Of a stretch of 7,652 nucleotides of DNA, positions 1-5,995 are shown piece by piece. Where the stretch lies: assembly GCA_900769385.1 (NCBI GenBank), contig CAAGGO010000315.1, positions 1 through 7,652 of the forward strand. The letters are read 5' to 3'. The DNA comes from Rikenellaceae bacterium (GTDB lineage: Bacteria > Bacteroidota > Bacteroidia > Bacteroidales > UBA932). A model generated the notes under the pieces. That model saw only the letters and a list, made by a program, of their open reading frames with translations, ran no database searches and was not told the origin of the DNA. Position 1 is the first letter of the stretch. The number at the start of each line of letters is the position of its first letter. A program made the translations under genes and the position numbers.

Positions 1-557
1 AACTGCTGTTGAACAACAGGAATGCTGTGGACTTCAACGGTTTTATAAGAATGGCAGTGGTAAACAAAGCGGGTAATATAAAGGAGTGGATTATGGACCA
101 AAGGGCTGCAGAAATCAGCGGCAAGCTGACAGCAGGCGGCAAAAGCACAATAAATCCTGTTGTAAACTGCAAACTGGAATCTGAACCGGAGATTGGAGAC
201 AAACTGGCCGTATTCTACAGTACAGACGGGAACAATTGGCATCAGGTTCATCCAGACCCTGTTGATTGGGACAGTAACATAGTATGGGAGTTACCTATTG
301 CAGATACCCATTATATAAGGGAGACAACATCTGCAAAATATAACCATAACAAGAGAACCTTTACATTTACCTACAAAAAGGGTGTAACACCTACTCTACT
401 TTTGGATGGTGCTGCCATTACTGAAGGGGTAAAGGCAGATTCTACCAAAATGACAATTGATGTTACAAAACTTGAGGGTAAAAAACTTGTACTTAAACTG
501 GAAAAGAAGAAAGAGCTTGAGGAGATTGAACTTTCTGTTGAACCTGTAAAAAAATAA
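1..557 (+). CDS. C-terminal end of a beta-rich, probably secreted protein (5' partial)
   Basis: The frame is open from the first base to the TAA at 555-557, so the true start lies upstream of the window. The TTG at 9 is only an in-frame leucine codon, not a convincing start. About 185 residues are visible. They alternate polar and hydrophobic residues as in beta-sandwich proteins, with a segment FNGFIRMAVVNKAGNIKEWI near the beginning, a YSTDGNNWHQV stretch, and a last ~65 residues that look like a small separate Ig-like domain (around YKKGVTPTLLLDGAAI). The tail is rich in Lys and Glu. The first segment resembles C-terminal modules I associate with Bacteroidales surface proteins; that is recollection, not a search result. 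The next gene, a BACON surface lipoprotein, begins 6 bases later, so the two are probably co-transcribed. The function is not recognised. Confidence 0.75.
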   Translation, partial: LLLNNRNAVDFNGFIRMAVVNKAGNIKEWIMDQRAAEISGKLTAGGKSTINPVVNCKLESEPEIGDKLAVFYSTDGNNWHQVHPDPVDWDSNIVWELPIADTHYIRETTSAKYNHNKRTFTFTYKKGVTPTLLLDGAAITEGVKADSTKMTIDVTKLEGKKLVLKLEKKKELEEIELSVEPVKK

Positions 558-563
558 GAGATT

Positions 564-1703
564 ATGAAAAGACTGATATGCTTTATTGCAATAATTGCCC
601 TGTTCTGCAGCTGCAGCAAGGATGACGGTGGAAGTACCGGCACAATAACATTGACAAGCGGTACAGAGATATCATTTTCAGGAGATGCTTCAAACGGAAA
701 ATCAATAAGTTTCACAGCAGGGAGCGCCTGGAGTGCATCAAGCAGCGCCGGATGGTGCCATATATCACCTGCCAACGGCCTGGAAGGAAGCGCTACAATA
801 AACATAACTGTAGACAAGAACCAGACACAGGAGAGCCGCAAAGCAAACATTACAATTTCAACAAAAGATGCCTCTGCCAATGTAACCGTTACACAGGGGA
901 TAATATTTGTAATGAATTTCAGCGAGAGCGACTATCTGCTTCCTTGTACAGGGGATACAATTAAAGTGGAACTCTCTACAAATGCAGATTATGAATACAC
1001 AATTCCTGCTGACTGCAATTGGATAAAGCCTGTTACAAAAACCAAAGGGGTGTCCAATTACCAGCATTACTTCCTTGTAGAGCAAAATGAGACATACAGC
1101 AACAGGGACGGTAAAATTGCTTTCATAAACAAAGATACAAGAGAGAGCAAAACTGTTACTGTTTCACAGTTGCAGAAAGATGCAATCATCCCTGCAAACG
1201 AATCATTTACAGTTGAAGCAAACAGCCAGGTGCTTGAATTTGGGATAAGCAGTAATGTTGATTATGAAATCACTTCAGACACTGACTGGATCAAGGTTGC
1301 CCAAACTGAAACAAAAGCCCTGATAAACAAGAATATATCTTTGGAAATATCACAGAATGACGGTTATGAAAGCAGAACCGGTACTGTAATGGTAAAATCA
1401 AAGGACATTACACAAAAGGTGGAAATTATACAGAGACCGTGGGCTCACAGATGGACTGTATCAATCCTTCACAGTGAGGAAGATTTCACTGTCCCTAATT
1501 TCAGCGGCAGAAATATGGGTGGAACAACAGAATGGGGAGACGGCAAGAGTGAGACATATAAAACGGGCTCTACCCATAAATATGGCAATAATGCCCAAAA
1601 GAGTGCAACATTCAATTTGAACAGTACAGAAATGTACTCATTGGAAATTCCGGTTATAAACTCAATAAAGAGCATAAAGATTGTTTACACAGAGGAGGAA
1701 TAG
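564..1703 (+). CDS. Surface-exposed lipoprotein with three BACON domains and a PKD-like C-terminal domain
   Basis: The 379-residue protein begins with a lipoprotein signal peptide: Lys-Arg at 2-3, a hydrophobic core at 4-14 and a lipobox FCSC with lipidated Cys17. The following residues SKDDGG match the acidic lipoprotein export signal that sends Bacteroidota lipoproteins to the cell surface. Three BACON-type beta-sandwiches follow at about 33-112, 115-204 and 212-291. Each has a conserved Trp region (W56/W64, W153, W242), an ESR/NRDG/ESRTG turn, and a closing VTVTQ, VTVSQ or VEIIQ strand. Residues ~295-379 contain WGDG at 324-327 and a later HKY (338-340), the pattern of PKD-like domains. 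BACON domains are usually linked to carbohydrate or mucin binding, and no catalytic domain is visible here, so a binding or spacer role is inferred. The ATG at 564 is chosen because it gives the signal peptide. It follows the preceding stop by 6 bases. Confidence 0.9.
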   Translation: MKRLICFIAIIALFCSCSKDDGGSTGTITLTSGTEISFSGDASNGKSISFTAGSAWSASSSAGWCHISPANGLEGSATINITVDKNQTQESRKANITISTKDASANVTVTQGIIFVMNFSESDYLLPCTGDTIKVELSTNADYEYTIPADCNWIKPVTKTKGVSNYQHYFLVEQNETYSNRDGKIAFINKDTRESKTVTVSQLQKDAIIPANESFTVEANSQVLEFGISSNVDYEITSDTDWIKVAQTETKALINKNISLEISQNDGYESRTGTVMVKSKDITQKVEIIQRPWAHRWTVSILHSEEDFTVPNFSGRNMGGTTEWGDGKSETYKTGSTHKYGNNAQKSATFNLNSTEMYSLEIPVINSIKSIKIVYTEEE

Positions 1704-1747
1704 TTTTTAAACAAAAAAGGCTACTTTTGTGTAACTGAAAAAACTAT
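1700..1747. repeat. 9-bp perfect inverted repeat around the tamL promoter element
   Basis: ATAGTTTTT at 1700-1708 is the exact reverse complement of AAAAACTAT at 1739-1747, with 30 bases between. The left arm overlaps the stop codon of the BACON gene and the right arm ends 12 bases before the tamL start. The TACTTTTG promoter element lies between the arms. It could be a weak terminator-like or operator-like structure, but both arms are AT-rich and the match may be chance. Confidence 0.3.
1722..1729 (+). promoter_or_regulatory. Bacteroides-type -7 promoter element for the tamL-kdsA unit
   Basis: TACTTTTG fits the TAnnTTTG -7 consensus used by the primary sigma factor of Bacteroides. It ends 30 bases before the tamL ATG, which would give a leader of roughly 25 bases. 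No good TTG-type -33 element is seen about 20 bases upstream, where the sequence is the end of the previous gene, so this rests on the -7 element and its position alone. Confidence 0.5.
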
Positions 1748-1759
1748 ATTGCAGAGAAA

Positions 1760-4054
1760 ATGCACAGACGCGCACTTAAATATCTCCTTCCGGCAATGGC
1801 GGCAATGATTGCAGCCTGCTCCACTACCAGGGTAATACCGGAAGGGGAGAGCCGTCTTAAAGAGAACCACATAAAGATAACAAATTCAAAAAGCTACCCG
1901 GCAGCTGAGCTTGAGCCGTACCTGAAACAGAAGCCGAATACATACTTCATTTTTGGGTGGAATCCGTTCCTGAGTGTTTACAACTGGAAAAACGGCAGCA
2001 ACAGCGGCTGGGACCGTTTTGTACAGAAAATAGGACAGGAACCGGTAATTTTTGAACCCTCACTGGTTAAAAGCAGCAGGGAAAACATAAAAAACCATCT
2101 TGAATACCAGGGATACTACAATTCAAAGGTAACTGACAAGATAGTAACTGAGGATAAGAAAACCACTGTAAACTATAACATTACCCTTGGCAGACAGTAT
2201 CCGATAGAGAAGGTGGACTACATTATTACTGACCTTTTTCTGGCAGAAAAATTCTACGCAGATTCTCTGCAGAATATAATTCAGAAAGGGGAGTACCTCT
2301 CTGAAGAGTACCTTAACAGCAAATCAGAACAGATAGCGCAGCATTTGAGGAACAACGGATTTTACGGCTTCTCAAAAAACTATTTCTTTGTAACAGCAGA
2401 TACACTTGGAACCTACGGCAAGGCAAACCTTAAGATTGAGATAAAGAACTATACCCGTAATGAAACGGCAGATCAGGCAAAACCACACAGAATATTCAAG
2501 GTAGATGAAGTGACTATGGAGGCACTGCGCAAACCTTCAAACCCATTGGTATATGAGTTTGTTGGGGATTCTGCAGTAGCCATACCTGCAATGAACATTA
2601 CCAGGGCAACAGATTCAACGGAATACAGGGGAATAAAGATCAAATACCGCAGGGAACTGCTGCTCAGAAGAAGAGTCCTTAACAGGATGAACTGTGTAAA
2701 ACCGGACAGCATCTACAATGAGAAGCTGGTATCTGACACATATACACGCCTTTCAAATCTGAAACTGTTCAGCAGTGTGAACATTCAGATGACACAGACA
2801 GATTCCAACGCAGTAAGCTGCAACATGCGCCTTACTGCATCAGAGTTGCAGGGTTACAAATTGGGTTTTGAAGCTTCCATCAACTCATCAGGTCTGTTTG
2901 GTATCTCCCCATCGGTATCATACTACCACAAGAATCTGTTCAAAGGGGCCGAACTGTTCAGTGTAAACCTTATGGGTGACTTCCAGACTGCATTCAACAG
3001 CAACAAGAGGGCAACTGAATTTGGGGCATCCACATCATTGGGCATTCCAAACTTCCTTCTTCTTCCCGACAGGATATTCAAATCAAACAATATTCCGCGT
3101 ACAGAGTTTGCCCTCTCATACAATTTCCAGGAGAGGCCTGAATATGCCAGGAACATACTGTCGGGAAGCTACAGTTATTCCTGGAGTGTAAAGGACAGGT
3201 TCTTCTACAAATACTCTCCTCTGCAGATGAATATTGTAAAGATTTACAATATGAAGCCGGATTTCTATGAGAGTCTGAGGGATCCGTTCCTTATAAATTC
3301 ATACCAGGACCACTTTGATATGGGTACAGGAATGAACATATACTATACAACAGATGCCTCTCCGGTACCGGCCCACAGCTATTTTTATCTCAGATGGCAG
3401 AATGACCTTTCCGGAAACCTTATAAGTCTTTTCAACAGATTTATGCCTGAGAATGAAAATGGAGAGAAACTTATCTGGGGTTCTCCATATTCACAATACT
3501 ACAGGACAGAAGGCTCTGTGGTATATACCTGGAAATTTGGGAAGAAAGAGGATCAGGCCATTGCCGCAAGATTGCTTGCAGGTGTGGGAGTGGGATACGG
3601 CAACTCTGTAACCTTGCCTTTTGAGAAACTTTTCTGGGCAGGCGGTGCGTACAGTCTCAGAGCCTGGCAGGCAAGGAGTGTTGGCCCTGGATATGCCCAG
3701 CCAGATACCACATTTACAATTCCTAACCAGACAGGCGACATGCGTCTGGAGGCCAACATTGAATACCGTTTCCCTTTGTTCTGGGACTTTGAAGGTGCCT
3801 TGTTTGCAGATGCCGGAAACGTTTGGAACTTGAGGAACGGAAGCCCTGAAAGCCTTTTCAGCTTCAACACATTCTACAGACAGATAGCTGCAGACTGGGG
3901 TGCGGGACTCCGCCTTGACCTTGAGTTTGTACTGCTGCGCCTTGATTTGGGTATGAAAATTTATGACCCTTCATACCAGAGCTGGTACGGCCCGCGCAAC
4001 TGGCTGAAAAAAGGGAACTATGGAGTACAGTTTGGAGTAGGATATCCGTTTTAG
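1760..4054 (+). CDS. tamL: TamL-like outer-membrane lipoprotein (BamA/TamA superfamily)
   Basis: The 764-residue protein has a lipoprotein signal ending in IAAC (Cys20), then POTRA-like repeats, then a C-terminal beta-barrel. POTRA-type signatures are seen at ~104-145 (LEYQGYYNSKV), ~181-231 (LRNNGFYGFSKNYFF) and ~298-360 (RLSNLKLFSSVNIQM). The barrel runs from ~365 to the end. The loop-6 motif of the Omp85 superfamily is present as SLRAW (632-636, Arg634 in the place of the VRGF/Y arginine), and the protein ends in Phe, as expected for a barrel beta-signal. Lipidated TamA relatives in Bacteroidota are called TamL and work with TamB in building the outer membrane or moving lipids to it. No tamB is in the window. 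The lipobox and the moderate length argue against BamA itself. The start at 1760 places the lipobox correctly. The kdsA gene follows after 22 bases. Confidence 0.85.
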   Translation: MHRRALKYLLPAMAAMIAACSTTRVIPEGESRLKENHIKITNSKSYPAAELEPYLKQKPNTYFIFGWNPFLSVYNWKNGSNSGWDRFVQKIGQEPVIFEPSLVKSSRENIKNHLEYQGYYNSKVTDKIVTEDKKTTVNYNITLGRQYPIEKVDYIITDLFLAEKFYADSLQNIIQKGEYLSEEYLNSKSEQIAQHLRNNGFYGFSKNYFFVTADTLGTYGKANLKIEIKNYTRNETADQAKPHRIFKVDEVTMEALRKPSNPLVYEFVGDSAVAIPAMNITRATDSTEYRGIKIKYRRELLLRRRVLNRMNCVKPDSIYNEKLVSDTYTRLSNLKLFSSVNIQMTQTDSNAVSCNMRLTASELQGYKLGFEASINSSGLFGISPSVSYYHKNLFKGAELFSVNLMGDFQTAFNSNKRATEFGASTSLGIPNFLLLPDRIFKSNNIPRTEFALSYNFQERPEYARNILSGSYSYSWSVKDRFFYKYSPLQMNIVKIYNMKPDFYESLRDPFLINSYQDHFDMGTGMNIYYTTDASPVPAHSYFYLRWQNDLSGNLISLFNRFMPENENGEKLIWGSPYSQYYRTEGSVVYTWKFGKKEDQAIAARLLAGVGVGYGNSVTLPFEKLFWAGGAYSLRAWQARSVGPGYAQPDTTFTIPNQTGDMRLEANIEYRFPLFWDFEGALFADAGNVWNLRNGSPESLFSFNTFYRQIAADWGAGLRLDLEFVLLRLDLGMKIYDPSYQSWYGPRNWLKKGNYGVQFGVGYPF

Positions 4055-4076
4055 AAAGAAATTAAATTACATAGAT

Positions 4077-4895
4077 ATGAACAAGATTAATTTACCTCTT
4101 TTAAAGGAGTACAACAATGATATGTTTTTTCTCCTTGCAGGACCTTGTGTTGTGGAAGGGGAGGAGATTACACACCAGATTGCAAGGGAGCTTAAAGGAA
4201 TATGCGAAAGACTGCAGATTCCTTTGGTATTCAAGGCATCATACCGTAAGGCAAACCGCTCAAAAGCCTCTTCATTCACAGGAATTGGAGACAGGGAGGG
4301 TTTGCAGGTACTTAAAGACATAAAGAATGAATTGCAGGTTCCCATTGTAACAGATATCCACAACCCTGCAGAGGCTGAACTTGCAGCTTCATACGATGTG
4401 GACATCCTGCAGATTCCTGCATTCCTTTGCCGACAGACAGACCTTCTTGAAGCAGCTGCCCAAACCGGCAAATATGTGAACATAAAGAAAGGTCAGTTCC
4501 TTGCTCCTGCATCAATGAAGTTTGCTGCAGAGAAAATTGAGTCAATGGGAAACAGGAACATTATCCTCACCGACAGAGGTACGCAGTTCGGTTACTCGGA
4601 CCTTATAGTTGACTACCGTGGAATTCCACAGATGCAGGAGACCGGCTACCCTGTAGTGCTTGACATTACCCACAGCCTTCAGCAGCCTAACCAGAGCAGC
4701 GGAGTAACTGGCGGACAGCCGCAGATGATTGGAACAATTGCAAAAGCCGGTATTGCGGTGGGAGCGGACGGTCTGTTTATGGAAACCCATCCTAACCCTG
4801 CCGTTGCAAAATCGGACGGCGCAAATATGCTCAAACTTGAATATGTGGAAGGACTGCTTAATAAACTTATTGCAATCAGAAAGGTAATACTTTAG
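4077..4895 (+). CDS. kdsA: 3-deoxy-8-phosphooctulonate synthase, metal-dependent class
   Basis: This 272-residue enzyme condenses phosphoenolpyruvate with arabinose-5-phosphate to give Kdo-8-phosphate, the precursor of the Kdo sugar of the lipopolysaccharide inner core; it acts in the cytoplasm. Family landmarks are AGPCVVE (21-27), FKASYRKANRS (52-62), the DIHNPAEA stretch (93-100), PAFLCRQTDL (114-123), NIKKGQF (135-141), DRGTQFGY (166-173), DITHSLQQP (196-204) and METHPNP (235-241). The four metal ligands of metallo-KdsA are all present: Cys24, His199, Glu236 and Asp247. The metal-free E. coli-type enzyme has Asn where Cys24 stands. The length is close to normal and the gene looks intact. 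It sits 22 bases after tamL and 5 bases before the CBM9-like gene, so it is most likely transcribed with them. Confidence 0.97.
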   Translation: MNKINLPLLKEYNNDMFFLLAGPCVVEGEEITHQIARELKGICERLQIPLVFKASYRKANRSKASSFTGIGDREGLQVLKDIKNELQVPIVTDIHNPAEAELAASYDVDILQIPAFLCRQTDLLEAAAQTGKYVNIKKGQFLAPASMKFAAEKIESMGNRNIILTDRGTQFGYSDLIVDYRGIPQMQETGYPVVLDITHSLQQPNQSSGVTGGQPQMIGTIAKAGIAVGADGLFMETHPNPAVAKSDGANMLKLEYVEGLLNKLIAIRKVIL

Positions 4896-4900
4896 AGATT

Positions 4901-5725
4901 ATGAACATTTGTCTGAATTTTAAAAAGCTGTTTGCATTGGTTGCGTTTGCCGGTATCCTTATATCGTGCAAAAACGCCTCTGCAGATAAAAACACAACCA
5001 AAGAAGAACCTGAAGCCATTAAAATGGAGAATATTATGGAAGACAAGACCATTACCGTTAAAGAACTTGCTTTTGATACGGAAAAGCCCTCTGCTGCCCA
5101 GATTGAAGAGGCAATGAATGCAAAGAATGTGGAATACAACCAGATTGCCTGTGTAAACTGGGATGGATATAATGGAGATTATAATCCCGATGTAAAATTC
5201 CGTATTGCCTATACTGAGAAAGAGATCTATCTTCAGTATGTTGTTACTGAGAATGACATCAAAGCTGCATACGGTGAGGATGCAGGCAGCAAACCATATA
5301 CTGATTCTTGTGTGGAGTTCTTTGCTATTCCTGGTGAGGGTGGAGAATACTATAACCTTGAGTTGAACTGTATTGGAAAAGGTACTTTTGCCGGTGGTGC
5401 ACAGAGGACAGACCGCACCCGCTACGGAGATGATGTACTTGGCCAGATCCGCCGTGAATCAACCCTTGGAACAGAGGCTTTTGGTACAAAAACTTTTGCA
5501 GAGAACGGCAACCAGCCATACACCTGGAAACTTACAGTTGCCCTTCCTGTAGAGCTGTACTCACTTTCTGAGGTTAAGCCGTTGAAAGGACGCTCTATTA
5601 AGGCCAACTTCTACAAATGCGGTGATGATATGCCTCAGAAACACTACCTTTCATGGCACCCAATCCGCATAGAGAAACCAAACTTCCACAGGCCTGACCA
5701 TTTTGGAACACTTGTTTTTGAGTAA
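4901..5725 (+). CDS. CBM9-like domain lipoprotein
   Basis: The 274-residue protein has a lipoprotein signal peptide (Lys8-Lys9, hydrophobic 10-21, lipobox LISC with Cys23). Residues 24-50 form a polar linker, and ~51-274 form one beta-sandwich domain of the family-9 carbohydrate-binding type found in Bacteroidota. Recognisable parts are KFRIAYTEKEIYLQY (99-113), the TDSCVEFF strand (134-141), YYNLELN (150-156), FYKCGDDM...LSWHPI (237-255) and the typical ending PNFHRPDHFGTLVFE. Residues after the Cys (KNASADK) are not the acidic export signal seen in the BACON lipoprotein, so this one may face the periplasm; that is inference. A sugar ligand is suggested by the fold but not shown. A later ATG at codon 42 would remove the signal peptide and is less likely. 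The gene starts 5 bases after the kdsA stop, which suggests translational coupling, and is closed by a hairpin. Confidence 0.85.
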   Translation: MNICLNFKKLFALVAFAGILISCKNASADKNTTKEEPEAIKMENIMEDKTITVKELAFDTEKPSAAQIEEAMNAKNVEYNQIACVNWDGYNGDYNPDVKFRIAYTEKEIYLQYVVTENDIKAAYGEDAGSKPYTDSCVEFFAIPGEGGEYYNLELNCIGKGTFAGGAQRTDRTRYGDDVLGQIRRESTLGTEAFGTKTFAENGNQPYTWKLTVALPVELYSLSEVKPLKGRSIKANFYKCGDDMPQKHYLSWHPIRIEKPNFHRPDHFGTLVFE

Positions 5726-5733
5726 AAATAAAT

Positions 5734-5764
5734 GAGGGTAACCTAAAAATATCAGGTTACCCTC
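5734..5764. terminator. Perfect 11-bp hairpin between convergent genes, probable bidirectional terminator
   Basis: GAGGGTAACCT (5734-5744) and AGGTTACCCTC (5754-5764) pair perfectly around a 9-base loop. It starts 8 bases after the stop of the CBM9-like gene. On the + strand it is followed by CTGCTTTCC, with no real U-tract. Read on the minus strand it is followed by ATTTATTTTTAC, a proper U-rich tail. It is therefore a canonical intrinsic terminator for transcripts coming from the nuclease gene, and a plausible but weaker one for the tamL-kdsA unit. Confidence 0.75.
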
Positions 5765-5775
5765 CTGCTTTCCAC

Positions 5776-5957
5776 ATCAAAGTCCCCCAAAATGGCCTTC
5801 GGTTCGGCTAGTAATCTATTCCATCTGTACCTAATTTCCTAACTCACAGATGCCCCAGATTGCATACAAAGAGGCATCTGTTCAAACACACGGAAATTTA
5901 ACGGTACATCTGCAATGATTACCTACGCCACCTCAGGATATTTTGTGGTCCATTGAT
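5776..5957. other. Nested inverted repeats: possible structured RNA or folding DNA element
   Basis: This gap contains no credible gene but a concentric set of pairing arms. The apical stem ACAGATGCC/GGCATCTGT (5846-5854 with 5873-5881) lies inside AATTTCC/GGAAATT (5833-5839 with 5892-5898). That lies inside TGTACC/GGTACA (5826-5831 with 5903-5908), which lies inside GGCTAGTAATC (5806-5816) paired with 5917-5929 and leaving two unpaired C on the right side. Weaker outer arms are CAAAAT/ATTTTG (5788-5793 with 5940-5945) and ATCAA/TTGAT (5776-5780 with 5953-5957). Together this is one long irregular hairpin with internal loops. On the minus strand it falls in the transcript between the nuclease stop and the terminator, so it could be a structured 3' UTR or a small RNA. 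No TAnnTTTG promoter was seen on either strand nearby. A 6S-like RNA, a remnant of a small inverted-repeat transposon and a recombination site are all possible. Confidence 0.5.
5894..5907 (+). repeat. Left copy of a flanking inverted motif AAATTTAACGGTAC
   Basis: The 14-base motif reads toward the nuclease gene. A second copy with one extra T lies on the opposite strand at 7580-7594, also reading toward the gene; the last 11 bases are identical. This copy is also part of two pairing arms of the nested hairpin. Confidence 0.45.
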
Positions 5958-5995
5958 ATTGCAATTAGTTAAGCTATAGTGTATTTTTCTTTTGT

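Noticed and set aside
9..11. TTG as the true start of the first gene
   Set aside because: The frame continues to the window edge, there is no signal peptide after it, and the protein begins inside a beta-rich domain, so the gene is cut by the window.
371..880. 169-codon open frame on the minus strand
   Set aside because: It lies opposite two well-supported + strand genes, crosses their junction, and its translation shows no domain or sensible composition.
3553..3870. 105-codon open frame on the minus strand within tamL
   Set aside because: It is the complement of the barrel region with its loop-6 motif; the + strand reading is far better supported.
557..4905. Identical 12-base string AGAGATTATGAA at two gene starts (557-568 and 4894-4905)
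   Set aside because: It includes the stop-to-start junction and the ATG-AA start common in AT-rich leaders; most likely a shared translation context or chance, not a repeat element.
5794..5816. tRNA-like T-arm (GGTTCG at 5801-5806)
   Set aside because: No matching T-stem, anticodon arm or acceptor stem could be assembled around it.
5896..5974. Integron attC-like pair: ATTTAAC at 5896-5902 and GTTAAGC at 5968-5974, with TGCAAT and ATTGCA between
   Set aside because: The outer motifs fit the RYYYAAC/GTTRRRY pattern, but the spacers to the inner pair are 8 and 4 bases, unlike attC sites. There is no integrase or cassette array, and a stronger alternative folding uses the same bases.
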